A DNA stretch of 64,000 nucleotides from positions 62,001 through 126,000 of the forward strand of contig NZ_JAFIQY010000020.1 in assembly GCF_022271435.1 (NCBI RefSeq), written 5' to 3'. Position 1 is the stretch's first letter, and the number at the start of each line of letters is the position of its first letter. This DNA is from Streptomyces monomycini (GTDB taxonomy: Bacteria > Actinomycetota > Actinomycetes > Streptomycetales > Streptomycetaceae). The notes beneath the pieces are model-generated. The model made no database searches. It was given only the letters and a program-made list of their open reading frames with translations, and was not told the DNA's origin. A program made the position numbers and the translations under genes. Below, in pieces: positions 42,788 to 51,372 of this stretch.

Positions 42788-43846
42788 TCAGTCTTCCTTG
42801 GCGGTCGTCAGGGTGTCGAGGGTGGCCAGGCCGCGGTCGATGAAGACCGGCACCAGCTCGCCGATCCGGTCGAAGCCCGCGCCGACGGTCTGCCCGAGGG
42901 TGAAGCGGTAGTGGATGCCTTCGAGGATCACGGCGAGCTTGAAGTACGCGAACGCCGTGTACCAGGCGATGCCGGACACGTCCCGGCCGGACCCCGCCGC
43001 GTACCGCTCGATCAGCTCGGCCGCCTCCGGATGGCCGGGCGCGCCGCGCGTCGTGGCGATCGGGGAGCCGGGCACGTCCTCCTGCTCGCTGTACATCACC
43101 AGCAGCCCGAGATCGGTCAGCGGGTCGCCAAGGGTGGACATCTCCCAGTCCAGTACGGCCGTGATCCGGTCGTCGGCGCCGACCAGCACGTTGTCCAGCC
43201 GGTAGTCACCGTGCACGACGGCGGGCGCGGGGGAGGCGGGCAGTGCCGCGCCCAGCGCCTCGTGCAGCGCGTCGATGCCCGGCAGGTCGCGGTTCTTCGA
43301 CGCCGCCAGTTGCTTGCCCCAGCGGCGCAACTGCCGCTCCAGGAAGCCGTCCGGCCGGCCGAAGTCCGCCAGGCCGACCGCCGCCGGGTCCACGGAGTGC
43401 AGCGCCACCAGCGTGTCGACGAGGGACAGCACCACACCGCGGGTCCGCTCCGGGCCCAGCCCGGCGAGCTGTTCCGCCGTACGGTACGGCACGCCCTCGA
43501 CCAGCTCCATCACGTAGAACGGCGCCCCGAGGACCTCCTCGTCCTCGCACAGCAGCAGCGCCTCGGGCACCGGCACCGCCGTCGCGTGCAGCGCGCTGAT
43601 CACCCGGAACTCACGTCGCATGTCGTGCGCGGTGGCCAGGACGTGGCCGAGCGGCGGGCGGCGGACGACCCACTGGCCGGTGCCGTCGGTGACCCGGTAG
43701 GTGAGGTTGGAACGGCCGCCCTCGATCAGCTCGGCATCCAGCGGGCCCCGTACCGCGCCGGGCAGTTCCCGGTCCAGGTGGTCCCGCAGCCGCCCCAGGT
43801 CCAGACCCGGGGGTGCGGAACGCGGGGGAGGGGTGCCGTTGCTCAT
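42788..43846 (-). CDS. APH-family kinase of the hydroxyacyl-CoA type
   Basis: 352 residues, protein-kinase-like fold. Kinase motifs: IEGGRSNLTYRVTD (Gly-rich part), VVRRPPLG (ATP lysine/arginine region), VHGDYRLDNVLVG (catalytic loop, Asp and Asn) and AVLDWEMSTLGDPLTDLG (metal Asp). This is the aminoglycoside-phosphotransferase fold, but its fixed pairing with an ACAD10/11-like dehydrogenase points to phosphorylation of 4-hydroxyacyl-CoA. It does not indicate antibiotic resistance. The palindrome 43901-43918 lies 54 bp upstream. Confidence 0.9.
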   Translation of the reverse strand: MSNGTPPPRSAPPGLDLGRLRDHLDRELPGAVRGPLDAELIEGGRSNLTYRVTDGTGQWVVRRPPLGHVLATAHDMRREFRVISALHATAVPVPEALLLCEDEEVLGAPFYVMELVEGVPYRTAEQLAGLGPERTRGVVLSLVDTLVALHSVDPAAVGLADFGRPDGFLERQLRRWGKQLAASKNRDLPGIDALHEALGAALPASPAPAVVHGDYRLDNVLVGADDRITAVLDWEMSTLGDPLTDLGLLVMYSEQEDVPGSPIATTRGAPGHPEAAELIERYAAGSGRDVSGIAWYTAFAYFKLAVILEGIHYRFTLGQTVGAGFDRIGELVPVFIDRGLATLDTLTTAKED

Positions 43847-43900
43847 CGTGCTCCTCCGTACGGAAGGGACGGCCGCTCCGGTCGGACGGCCGCTACGATC

Positions 43901-43918
43901 ATGCCGACTAGTCGGTAT
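43901..43918. promoter_or_regulatory. TetR operator before kinase/acyl-CoA dehydrogenase operon
   Basis: A perfect 12-bp core CCGACTAGTCGG with symmetric AT/AT flanks; related to the site at 37156-37173. Confidence 0.8.
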
Positions 43919-43974
43919 GGCGTCCAGAGGGCGAGTATGGGGTGTGGGTCACCTGGCCGGAAAGGGCCGGTCGG

Positions 43975-44065
43975 TCCTCAGAGGAGGATGGCTCTCAGGG
44001 GACGGTGGCTTTCGGGGGACGATGGCCCTCGGGGGCGATGGCTCTCAGAGAAGGATGCCCTCAGA
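43975..44065. repeat. Five diverged copies of the DUF202 gene 3' end
   Basis: Units of about 17-19 bp of the CTCAGAGGAGGATGGC type. Read on the minus strand they repeat the last codons and the TGA of the gene that ends at 44061. Confidence 0.75.
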
Positions 44066-44399
44066 GGAGGATCGCCGCGCCGAGCACCGCCAGTGCGCAG
44101 ACGCAGCCTGCCAGGGCCAGCGCCGTACGGGTGGACAGGACCGGCGGCCGGCCCGCGCACATCGCCCGCATCCGCAGGTGCGCCGCCGCCAGGAACGCGA
44201 GCCACACCAGCAGCACCAGCGCCCCCGCGACGACCACGACGGGCCCGGGGCCGTGCTGCTGCACCACCTGCCGCCCCGCGAGGATCGCGACCAGCGTGCA
44301 GGACAGGGTGGTGCGCCGCCAGGCGAGGCGGGTGCGCTCCGGCTGGAGCCCGGGGTCGCGGACCGGGCGCGGCTGCTCCCGTGGCAAGGAACCGGCCAT
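44061..44399 (-). CDS. DUF202 membrane protein
   Basis: 112 residues with three hydrophobic helices. The DUF202 opening is present: LQPERTRLAWRRTTLSCTLV. Function unknown; located in the cytoplasmic membrane. It starts 3 nt after the stop of a second DUF202-type gene, so both are likely cotranscribed and may form one membrane unit. Confidence 0.88.
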   Translation of the reverse strand: MAGSLPREQPRPVRDPGLQPERTRLAWRRTTLSCTLVAILAGRQVVQQHGPGPVVVVAGALVLLVWLAFLAAAHLRMRAMCAGRPPVLSTRTALALAGCVCALAVLGAAILL

Positions 44400-44402
44400 C
44401 GG

Positions 44403-44813
44403 TCAGCGCGTCCAGCCGATGGCGACGAGGACGACCATCGCGGCCGCGAGCAGGCCGACCGCGACTGCCAGTACGGCCGGGAAGCGGGACGCGGGCAGGT
44501 CCTCGCCGCGGCGCATCGCCCGCTCGCAGCGCACCCAGTGGTTGACCGCCCGCACCGCGCACAGCGCGCCGCCCACCAGCAGGACCACCGTGAACGTCAC
44601 CCGCAGCACGTCGTGCAGCCGGGGCAGGAACTGGTCCACCGCGAAGCCGCCGCCCACCAGGGCCAGCCCGGTCCGCAGCCAGGCCAGGAAGGTCCGTTCG
44701 TTGGCGAGGGAGAAGCGGTAGTCGGGCGTCGTGCCCTCCTCGCGGACGCGCGCCGGCGTGAACCACAGCCGTACGCCCGCGCCGATCGACCGCAGCCTGT
44801 CGGTGAGGATCAT
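44403..44813 (-). CDS. YidH-type DUF202 membrane protein
   Basis: 136 residues, three helices. The family signature SLANERTFLAWLRTGLALVG is at about 35-54. Function unknown; YidH-like proteins occur in pairs with shorter DUF202 proteins, as here. Confidence 0.92.
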   Translation of the reverse strand: MILTDRLRSIGAGVRLWFTPARVREEGTTPDYRFSLANERTFLAWLRTGLALVGGGFAVDQFLPRLHDVLRVTFTVVLLVGGALCAVRAVNHWVRCERAMRRGEDLPASRFPAVLAVAVGLLAAAMVVLVAIGWTR

Positions 44814-44922
44814 GGCCAGAACCCTACGTGGTGGCCGCCGGGCGGGCCCGTGCCCGGGCCGTCCGGTGGCCGCCCTCCCCGCGCCGGCCGCCGGGGCTGC
44901 CGTTCCCGTGCGGGCGCCGGCG

Positions 44923-45456
44923 CTACCGCTTCCGCTCGGCCCGCCGTTCCAGCAGCCGCAGCCAGGCGGACATGCCGTCCGGCGTCCACTCCCACTCCGG
45001 GAGGCGCCGCGCCAGTTCCTCCTCGGTGAGGAAGGCGTGCCAGTCCACCTCGGACTCCTGCGGATGTACGGGCAGCGTGCAGCGCACCTCGTAGACCGTC
45101 GACCACCAGGTGTGCTCGGGCGTCTCGTACAGGAACTTGAACAGCGGGACCGGCCGCGGCAGACCGGTCACGCCCAGTTCCTCCTCCGCCTCGCGCAGCG
45201 CGGTCCCGTCGTACGTCTCGCCCGCGCCGACCACGCCGCCGACGAACATGTCGTAGTGCGCGGGGAAGACCAGCTTCCGCGCGGTGCGGCGGTGCACGAA
45301 GATCCGGTCCTCGGCGTCGCGGGCGAGGACGAACGCGCAGCGCGTCCGCAGCCGGTGGGCGTACGCGTCGCCCCGCCGGGCCTGTCCCACGACCTCGTCG
45401 CTCTCGCTGACGACGTCGACGATCTCGTCCGCGCTCAGTGGCTGTTGTCCGTCCAT
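44923..45456 (-). CDS. Nudix hydrolase (IPP isomerase-like subgroup)
   Basis: 177 residues. Nudix box GGVVGAGETYDGTALREAEE then ELGV at about 80-103. The N-terminal region (SESDEVVGQARRGDAYAHRL, then FVLARDAEDRIFVHRR) is the layout of the IPP-isomerase-like, YfcD-type Nudix group. ATG 45456 is preferred; ATG 45468 is an alternative. Single gene. Confidence 0.9.
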   Translation of the reverse strand: MDGQQPLSADEIVDVVSESDEVVGQARRGDAYAHRLRTRCAFVLARDAEDRIFVHRRTARKLVFPAHYDMFVGGVVGAGETYDGTALREAEEELGVTGLPRPVPLFKFLYETPEHTWWSTVYEVRCTLPVHPQESEVDWHAFLTEEELARRLPEWEWTPDGMSAWLRLLERRAERKR

Positions 45457-45553
45457 GACTCCATGCAAGCAGCCCGCCGGGGCCGGTGTGGCACGGGCCC
45501 CGCGGCGCGTGTCACCGCCGCCCGCGTCACGCTTCCTGCGTCCCGACCCCGCG

Positions 45554-46318
45554 TCACTGCCCCATGACGTAACGCACGGTCGGGCCGGAGGTCCAGCCGC
45601 CGTCCACCGCCAGTTCGGCCCCGGTGACGTAGGACGCCGCGTCGGACAGCAGGAAGACCACCGCCCCCGCGATCTCCTCGGCCTCGCCGACCCGCCCCAT
45701 CGGCGTGTTGGGGTACTTGCCCTCGCCCGTCTCGATGCCGGCCTGGGCGGTCATGGGGGTGTGGGTCATGCCGGGGTGCACCGAGTTCACCCGGATCCGC
45801 GCCGTGCCCAGCTCGACCGCGCCGATCTTCGTCAGGCCGCGCACGCCCCACTTGGAGGCGCCGTAACCGCCGGTCAGGGCCAGGCCCATGAGGCCTGCCG
45901 CCGAGGAGATGTTCACGATCGACCCGGCGCCGCGCTCGCGCATCGCCGGAATCACCGTCTTCATGCCGATGAAGACGCCGGTGAGATTCACGTCCAGGAC
46001 CTTGCGGAAGAAGTCGACGGAGATCGAGTCCAGCGGCTGGCCGGTGGCTATGCCCGCGTTGTTGACCAGGCCGTCGATGCCGCCGAACGTCTCGGCCGTG
46101 AAGTCCGCCGCCCGCTGCCAGTCGTCCTCCGATGTCACGTCGTGCGCGAGGAACCGGGCGCGCTCACCGAGCCGTTCGGCCGTGGCCCGGCCCTCGTCCT
46201 CCAGGATGTCGGTGAGGACGACGTGGGCGCCGGCCGCGACCGCCTGCTCGGCGGCGGCCGCGCCCAGACCGCGCGCGCCGCCGGTGACGATGATGTTCTT
46301 GCCGTGCAGGTCGGGCAT
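45554..46318 (-). CDS. Short-chain dehydrogenase (3-alpha/20-beta-hydroxysteroid type)
   Basis: 254 residues. NIIVTGGARGLGAAAAEQAV (NAD fold), VLTDILEDEG (NAD-selecting Asp), NNAGIATGQP, SSAAGLMGLALTGGYGASKW with catalytic Ser, Tyr and Lys, and VHPGMTHTPM. Closest in pattern to 3-alpha/20-beta-hydroxysteroid dehydrogenases of streptomycetes. GCAAGGAG precedes the ATG at 46318. It follows the TetR gene by 32 nt, a likely regulator-enzyme operon. Confidence 0.92.
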   Translation of the reverse strand: MPDLHGKNIIVTGGARGLGAAAAEQAVAAGAHVVLTDILEDEGRATAERLGERARFLAHDVTSEDDWQRAADFTAETFGGIDGLVNNAGIATGQPLDSISVDFFRKVLDVNLTGVFIGMKTVIPAMRERGAGSIVNISSAAGLMGLALTGGYGASKWGVRGLTKIGAVELGTARIRVNSVHPGMTHTPMTAQAGIETGEGKYPNTPMGRVGEAEEIAGAVVFLLSDAASYVTGAELAVDGGWTSGPTVRYVMGQ

Positions 46319-46350
46319 GGCCGGCTCCTTGCTTCGGTGGTGGGGTGGTC

Positions 46351-47007
46351 TCACGGGTACGGGACAGGGGCGGGGGCCAGCAGGAACGCCGCCGTGGTGC
46401 CGACGAGGTCGGCGAGGAACGCCTCCTCGTACGTCAGCGGCCGGACGCCGTCCAGGTATTGACGGGCCCGGTCGGCCAGTGCCGCGCCGATCAGCGTCAG
46501 CGCCAGCTCGATCCGTTCCAGCCGCAGCGCCTCGGGCAGGCCCGCCGCGGCGAGTGCCGACTCCGCGAGACCGATCAGCCGCCAGGTCGCGGTGCCGTCC
46601 AGCGTCGGGTGCGGCGTACGGGTCCGTACGCCGCTCTCGCGGGTCAGCTGGGCGGAGACGCGCAGACAGCGGCGGCCCCGGTCGTCGCGCAGCAGGCTCG
46701 CCTCGGCGGTGACCAGCGCACCGACCAGCGCGGACAGGCCGGGACCTGCCGCGCCGGCGCGCGCTTCGACGGCCGCCAGCCGGGGCGTGAGCACGGTCTC
46801 CGTACGGGCCAGACGCCCGGCCATCACCGCGTCCAGCAGCCCGGCCCGTGAACCGAAGTGGTACTGCACGGCCGACGGGTTGCTCTGTCCGGCCAGCCGG
46901 ACGATGTCCCGCGTCTGCGCGCCGTCCACCCCGTGCGCCGCGAACAGTTCCTCCGCGGCGCGCAGCAGCCTCTCCCTGGTCCCGGCCCCTGTCGTCGTAC
47001 GTGCCAT
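46351..47007 (-). CDS. TetR-family regulator
   Basis: 218 residues. Helix-turn-helix at about 10-55: LLRAAEELFAAHGVDGAQTR, DIVRLAGQSNPSAVQYHFGS. The ATG at 47007 is 6 nt downstream of a TAAAGT -10 box (47014-47019), so the message is probably leaderless. The palindrome TAATGC-TGG-GCATTA (47018-47032) overlaps the -10 box and is the likely self-operator. It probably controls the SDR gene behind it. Confidence 0.9.
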   Translation of the reverse strand: MARTTTGAGTRERLLRAAEELFAAHGVDGAQTRDIVRLAGQSNPSAVQYHFGSRAGLLDAVMAGRLARTETVLTPRLAAVEARAGAAGPGLSALVGALVTAEASLLRDDRGRRCLRVSAQLTRESGVRTRTPHPTLDGTATWRLIGLAESALAAAGLPEALRLERIELALTLIGAALADRARQYLDGVRPLTYEEAFLADLVGTTAAFLLAPAPVPYP

Positions 47008-47017
47008 GCGGGCACTT

Positions 47018-47032
47018 TAATGCTGGGCATTA
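47018..47032. promoter_or_regulatory. TetR self-operator
   Basis: TAATGC-TGG-GCATTA, perfect 6-bp arms, overlapping the TAAAGT -10 box of the leaderless TetR gene. Confidence 0.7.
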
Positions 47033-47130
47033 TTAGAGTCGAGATCGCGCAGGCCCGTGTCGAGATCGCGCAGGGCCCGTGCCGAGATCCGCGTCAGGAG
47101 CGGTGCCGACGCTCGGGCCCGGGGCCCGTC

Positions 47131-48090
47131 TCACCACCGCACCGCCGTGAAGTCGACCGGCCGCGGCCGCAGCTCCCGCGCGCGGGTGGCCAGCCTCCGC
47201 ATCCGGGCGGCCATCTCGTCGGCGGGCAGCTGCTTGCGTCCGCCGTGGCCGGGCAGCAGCCACTCGAAGCGCAACCCGGCGACGGTACGGTCCAGGGAGG
47301 CGGCCAGCTCTTCGATGGAGTACCAGGTGACGGTGTCCGCCACCTCGACGTCGCCGGTCGTGCGCGACCAGTAGAAGCTGTCGCCGCTGAAGCAGTACCG
47401 CTCGTCGGCGACGTAGAGCACGCTGCCCTCGGTGTGGCCGGGCAGCGGATGGGCGATCACTCCTTCGGCGATCTCCGTGGCCCGGGTGCCGCGCAGCACG
47501 TGATCCGCGTCGGGCACGGACTCCAGGTCCCCTTCGTGGATCCACAGCCGGGCCCCGAAACGGTCGGCGTAGCGGCGGCCGTGCGCCACGTGGTCCCGGT
47601 GGGTGAGCAGTACGTCGGTGACCGGCCCGAGGGCCTCGTACCGGGCGGCCAGCGGCTCGCTCCAGCGGGGCGTGTCCACCATCATCAGCGTGCCGCCGGG
47701 GCGGCGCAGGAGGTAGGAGTTGGCTGCGGCGGTGTGCGGGGAGTTGTGCCCGCACAGCAGGACGTCGGTGGTGCCGAGCCGCAAGGGGTACGGGTCCTGG
47801 GCCGGGTCGAGCCGGTGGGCGGGGCGGCGGATGGAGCGGGTGGGGCACGCGAACGCCGCGGCGTACAGCTGCCGTTCCTCGGCCGCGCCGTGCGGCTGCC
47901 GTACGACCTCGGAGCGGCCGCCGGTCTCGACGATCAGGTCGGGGGCGAGCTGCCGGGCGACGTCGCAGTTGGTGCAGCGGTCGTCCACGTACCAGGCGTC
48001 GGGGGTGTCGTGGGAGTCGTGGGAGTCGAGTGTGTCGTGGGTGACGCGGGTGTCCCGGGTGTCCTCCGGGACGGGTCGGGCATCGTTCAT
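47131..48090 (-). CDS. Ferredoxin domain fused to metallo-beta-lactamase-fold hydrolase
   Basis: 319 residues. After a Asp/Thr/His-rich repeat lead (about 10-30) comes a small ferredoxin unit with three cysteines (RCTNCDVARQLAPDL with Cys39 and Cys42; FACPTRSI with Cys82), then the MBL fold: THRDHVAHG (His164, Asp166, His167), LPGHTEGS (His219), FSGDSFYW (Asp237) and LLPGHGG. The three-Cys unit would suit a [3Fe-4S] or degenerate cluster. Electron input and substrate are unknown. ATG 48090 is preferred; GTG 48102 is possible. Confidence 0.87.
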   Translation of the reverse strand: MNDARPVPEDTRDTRVTHDTLDSHDSHDTPDAWYVDDRCTNCDVARQLAPDLIVETGGRSEVVRQPHGAAEERQLYAAAFACPTRSIRRPAHRLDPAQDPYPLRLGTTDVLLCGHNSPHTAAANSYLLRRPGGTLMMVDTPRWSEPLAARYEALGPVTDVLLTHRDHVAHGRRYADRFGARLWIHEGDLESVPDADHVLRGTRATEIAEGVIAHPLPGHTEGSVLYVADERYCFSGDSFYWSRTTGDVEVADTVTWYSIEELAASLDRTVAGLRFEWLLPGHGGRKQLPADEMAARMRRLATRARELRPRPVDFTAVRW

Positions 48091-48316
48091 GGCATGCCTC
48101 ACTCTTCGGACGTGGGGTGGCTTGTACGGGATGCGTACGGATGCGGGTGCTCAAGAAGAGGTAACGCTCCGGGCCGCGGAAGGGGAAGGGGGGCCAGGTC
48201 TTGTTTCTCCTGTTCAAGGGGTATCTCGCACAGCCGGACTGAGTGGCGAGAGCATGACAAACCGGCGTCGCGGTGGGGGAGAGACGGCCGGCTCCCGAGC
48301 CGCCGGCCGCCCTCCC

Positions 48317-48396
48317 TCACCTCACCCGCAACTGCCCACCTCACCCGCAACTGCCCCACCCCACCCGCAACTCCCTCACCTCACCTGCAACTCCCG
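48317..48396. repeat. Four 20-bp repeats copied from the DMT gene end
   Basis: Units of the CACCTCACCCGCAACTGCCC type; the last one contains the final codons and stop of the gene that ends at 48376. Confidence 0.8.
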
Positions 48397-49266
48397 CACC
48401 CGCTCCGGCCGCCCGGTCACCCCCGCCGGCATCGCCGGATGCCGCCCGATCAGGACGATGCCGCCCACGACCGCCGCCAGCCCGGCGGCCTCCCAGGCGA
48501 GCGCCCCGGCGGTCACGTTCAGCCGGTCGCCCAGGAAGCCGACCCCGCAGACGATGCCCGCCAGCGGCTGGGCCGCCGTCAGCGCGGGCAGTGACATGCG
48601 CAGCGGCGCCGTCTCGAAGGCGCTCTGCACCAGCACCAGCGCGACGATGCCCAGTACGAGCACCGTGTACGGCTCCCAGCCGCTGAGCAGCGCCGCCCAG
48701 CCGCCGCGCCCGAACCGCTCGCCGCTGATCCGGGTCAGGGCGTCCTGGAGCCCGTACAGCAGCCCGGCCGCCACCCCCAGCAGCGCCGCCTCCCGGCTCA
48801 TCCGTACGCGCTTGGCGCAGCCCGCCAGCAGCAGCGCGAGGCCGAGGACGGCACCCATGACCAGCCAGTGCCGCGCCGGGTCGGCGACGCCGCGGCCGCC
48901 GTGCGGCTCACCGGCCACGATGAACGCCGTCACCCCGCCCGCCAGCAGCCACAGGCCGCTCCAGCCCTGCCGGCCGAGCCGCTGCCGGGTGAGGTACCGG
49001 GACAGGGCCATCGCGAAGAGCAGGTTGGTGGCGAGCAGCGGTTCGACGAGGGTGACCTCTCCCATGCCGAGCGCCGTCGCACCCAGCGCCATGCCGGCGG
49101 CCATGCACCCGAGGCCGGCCAGCCAGCGCGGCATCCGGGCCAGGTCGAGGAGCAGGCGCAGGGAGAGGAAGTCCTGCATCGGCGCGTGCTGGGCCGCACG
49201 CTGCTGGAGCACGAATCCGACGCCCAGACAGCCGGCAGCGCTCACGGCCAGCAGGAACACCGTCAC
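48376..49266 (-). CDS. DMT-superfamily transporter
   Basis: 296 residues with nine or ten helices in two halves. VGFVLQQRAAQHAPMQDFLS and ATALGMGEVTLVEPLLATNL resemble the NIPA/EamA-like branch. The GTG at 49266 is chosen because GAGG lies 8 nt upstream; GTG 49275 is possible. Substrate unknown. Divergent from the FAD dehydrogenase gene with a 233-bp gap. Confidence 0.85.
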   Translation of the reverse strand: MTVFLLAVSAAGCLGVGFVLQQRAAQHAPMQDFLSLRLLLDLARMPRWLAGLGCMAAGMALGATALGMGEVTLVEPLLATNLLFAMALSRYLTRQRLGRQGWSGLWLLAGGVTAFIVAGEPHGGRGVADPARHWLVMGAVLGLALLLAGCAKRVRMSREAALLGVAAGLLYGLQDALTRISGERFGRGGWAALLSGWEPYTVLVLGIVALVLVQSAFETAPLRMSLPALTAAQPLAGIVCGVGFLGDRLNVTAGALAWEAAGLAAVVGGIVLIGRHPAMPAGVTGRPERVRELQVR

Positions 49267-49499
49267 GTCAGGCACCTCAAGTCGGCTGGGGAGGTGGGGA
49301 CTCGACCGACCCTGGCGGCCCGTGCGGCCGCCCGTCGCCCGCCTGCCGCCCGCCCTCCGGCACCGGGCACGCTCGGGTACCCCGCCCGAGTGGTGCCGGA
49401 ACCCGCGGTTGACGCACGGTCCGCCCGCGCTGAGGATCGGTAGCCACGATGGCGGCCGGGCCCTCCGGCGCGCCGCGGTGCGGAGAAAGACTGGCGGTC

Positions 49500-51155
49500 A
49501 TGGCCTACGACGCTGATGTGATCGTGATCGGAGCGGGTCTGGCGGGCCTCGCGGCCACCGCCGAGCTCGCCGAGGCGGGACGCAAGGTGATCCTCCTGGA
49601 CCAGGAGCCCGCCAGCGGCCTCGGCGGTCAGGCGCACTGGTCCTTCGGCGGCCTCTTCCTCGTCGGCTCGCCCGAGCAGCGGCGGCTGCGCATCCGCGAC
49701 AGCCACGAGCTGGCCTGGCAGGACTGGCTCGGCGCGGCCGGCTTCGACCGCCCCGAGGACCACTGGCCGCGCAAGTGGGCCGAGGCGTACGTCGACTTCG
49801 CGGCGGGGGAGAAGCGGCCCTGGCTGCACCGGCAGGGCGTACGGTTCTTCCCGGTCGTCGGCTGGGCCGAGCGCGGCGGCTACGAGGCCACCGGGCACGG
49901 CAACTCCGTACCGCGCTTCCACATCACCTGGGGCACCGGGCCCGGCCTGGTCGAACCCTTCGAACGGCGGGTGCGGGCCGGTGTCGCGCGCGGCCTGGTG
50001 GAGCTGCGCTTCCGGCACCGCGTCACCGGTCTGGCGCGCAGCGCGGGCGCGGTCGACACCGTCAGCGGCGAGATCCTGGAGCCGTCGGACGCCGAGCGCG
50101 GCACGCCCAGCAGCCGCGAGGTGGCCGGCGCCTTCGAACTGCGCGCCCAGGCCGTGATCGTCACCTCGGGCGGCATCGGCGGCAACCACGACCTGGTGCG
50201 CGCCAACTGGCCCGCCCGCCTCGGCACACCGCCGGAGCACCTGCTGTCCGGGGTGCCCGCCCATGTGGACGGCCTGATGCTGGGCGTCACCGAGGCGGCC
50301 GGCGGCCGGATCGTCAACCGGGACCGCATGTGGCACTACACCGAGGGCATCGACAACTGGAACCCCGTCTGGCCCCGGCACGGCATCCGCATCCTGTCCG
50401 GCCCGTCACCGCTGTGGCTGGACGCGCACGGCAAGCGGCTGCCGGTGCCGCTCTTCCCCGGCTTCGACACGCTCGGCACCCTCGCCCACATCATGCGGAC
50501 CGGCCACGCCCACACCTGGTTCGTCCTCACTCAGAAGATCATCGAGAAGGAGTTCACCCTCTCCGGCTCCGAACAGAACCCGGACCTGACCGGGCGCAGC
50601 GTCCGGGACGTGCTGAAGCGGCCGCTGCCCGGCGCCCCCGGCCCGGTGCAGGCGTTCATGGACCGGGGCACGGACTTCGTCGTCGAGCGCTCCCTCGGTG
50701 ATCTCGTACGGCGGATGAACCAGCTCACCGACAAACCGCTGCTCGACGAGGCCGCGCTGCGCCGCGAGATCGTCGCGCGCGACCGCGAGATCGCCCACAC
50801 CTTCACCAAGGACCTTCAGGTCACCGCCATGCGCGGAGCACGCAAGTACCTGGGGGACCGGCTGATCCGTACCGCGTCCCCGCACCGGCTGCTCGACCCG
50901 AAGGCCGGCCCGCTGATCGCCGTACGGCTGAGCATCCTCACCCGCAAGACGCTCGGCGGCCTGGAGACCGACCTGTCCTCACGGGTGCTGACCGAGGGCG
51001 GCGAACCCCTGCCGGGCGTGTACGCGGCGGGGGAGGCGGCGGGCTTCGGCGGCGGTGGCGTGCACGGCTACCGGTCGCTGGAGGGCACCTTCCTGGGCGG
51101 CTGCATCTTCTCGGGACGCACGGCGGGACGGGCGGCGGCGAAGGCGGTGGGCTGA
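49500..51155 (+). CDS. FAD-binding dehydrogenase (ketosteroid dehydrogenase-like)
   Basis: 551 residues. FAD site VIVIGAGLAGLAATAELAEA (about 7-26) and DQEPASGLGGQAHWSFGGLF; the C-terminal FAD loop is YAAGEAAGFGGGGVHGYRSL. The fold is that of fumarate reductase flavoprotein/3-ketosteroid dehydrogenase enzymes, in a branch annotated simply as FAD-binding dehydrogenase in streptomycetes. Substrate unknown. Confidence 0.92.
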   Translation: MAYDADVIVIGAGLAGLAATAELAEAGRKVILLDQEPASGLGGQAHWSFGGLFLVGSPEQRRLRIRDSHELAWQDWLGAAGFDRPEDHWPRKWAEAYVDFAAGEKRPWLHRQGVRFFPVVGWAERGGYEATGHGNSVPRFHITWGTGPGLVEPFERRVRAGVARGLVELRFRHRVTGLARSAGAVDTVSGEILEPSDAERGTPSSREVAGAFELRAQAVIVTSGGIGGNHDLVRANWPARLGTPPEHLLSGVPAHVDGLMLGVTEAAGGRIVNRDRMWHYTEGIDNWNPVWPRHGIRILSGPSPLWLDAHGKRLPVPLFPGFDTLGTLAHIMRTGHAHTWFVLTQKIIEKEFTLSGSEQNPDLTGRSVRDVLKRPLPGAPGPVQAFMDRGTDFVVERSLGDLVRRMNQLTDKPLLDEAALRREIVARDREIAHTFTKDLQVTAMRGARKYLGDRLIRTASPHRLLDPKAGPLIAVRLSILTRKTLGGLETDLSSRVLTEGGEPLPGVYAAGEAAGFGGGGVHGYRSLEGTFLGGCIFSGRTAGRAAAKAVG

Positions 51156-51160
51156 GCACC

Positions 51161-51237
51161 GGAAGCCGGAAGCCGGAAGCCGGAAGCCGGAAGCCGGAAG
51201 CCGGAAGCCGGAAGCCGGAAGCCGGAAGCCGGAAGCC
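51161..51237. repeat. Eleven perfect 7-bp tandem repeats (GGAAGCC)
   Basis: Eleven exact heptamers starting 6 nt after the FAD dehydrogenase stop. Confidence 0.97.
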
Positions 51238-51372
51238 GGGTGGCGGAGTGCCGGGACCCGGGACCCGGGTGTCGGGAACGGGTTCAGCTCACGTCGATCT
51301 CGTACCGCACGGCGTATTCCCAGTCACTGAATCCCGGCTTGTTCGACGGCGCGCATCATGAAGTGATTTGTC

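Noticed and set aside
39727..51237. CRISPR-like interpretation of the tandem arrays
   Set aside because: Units are 7-8 bp with no spacers and there are no cas genes.
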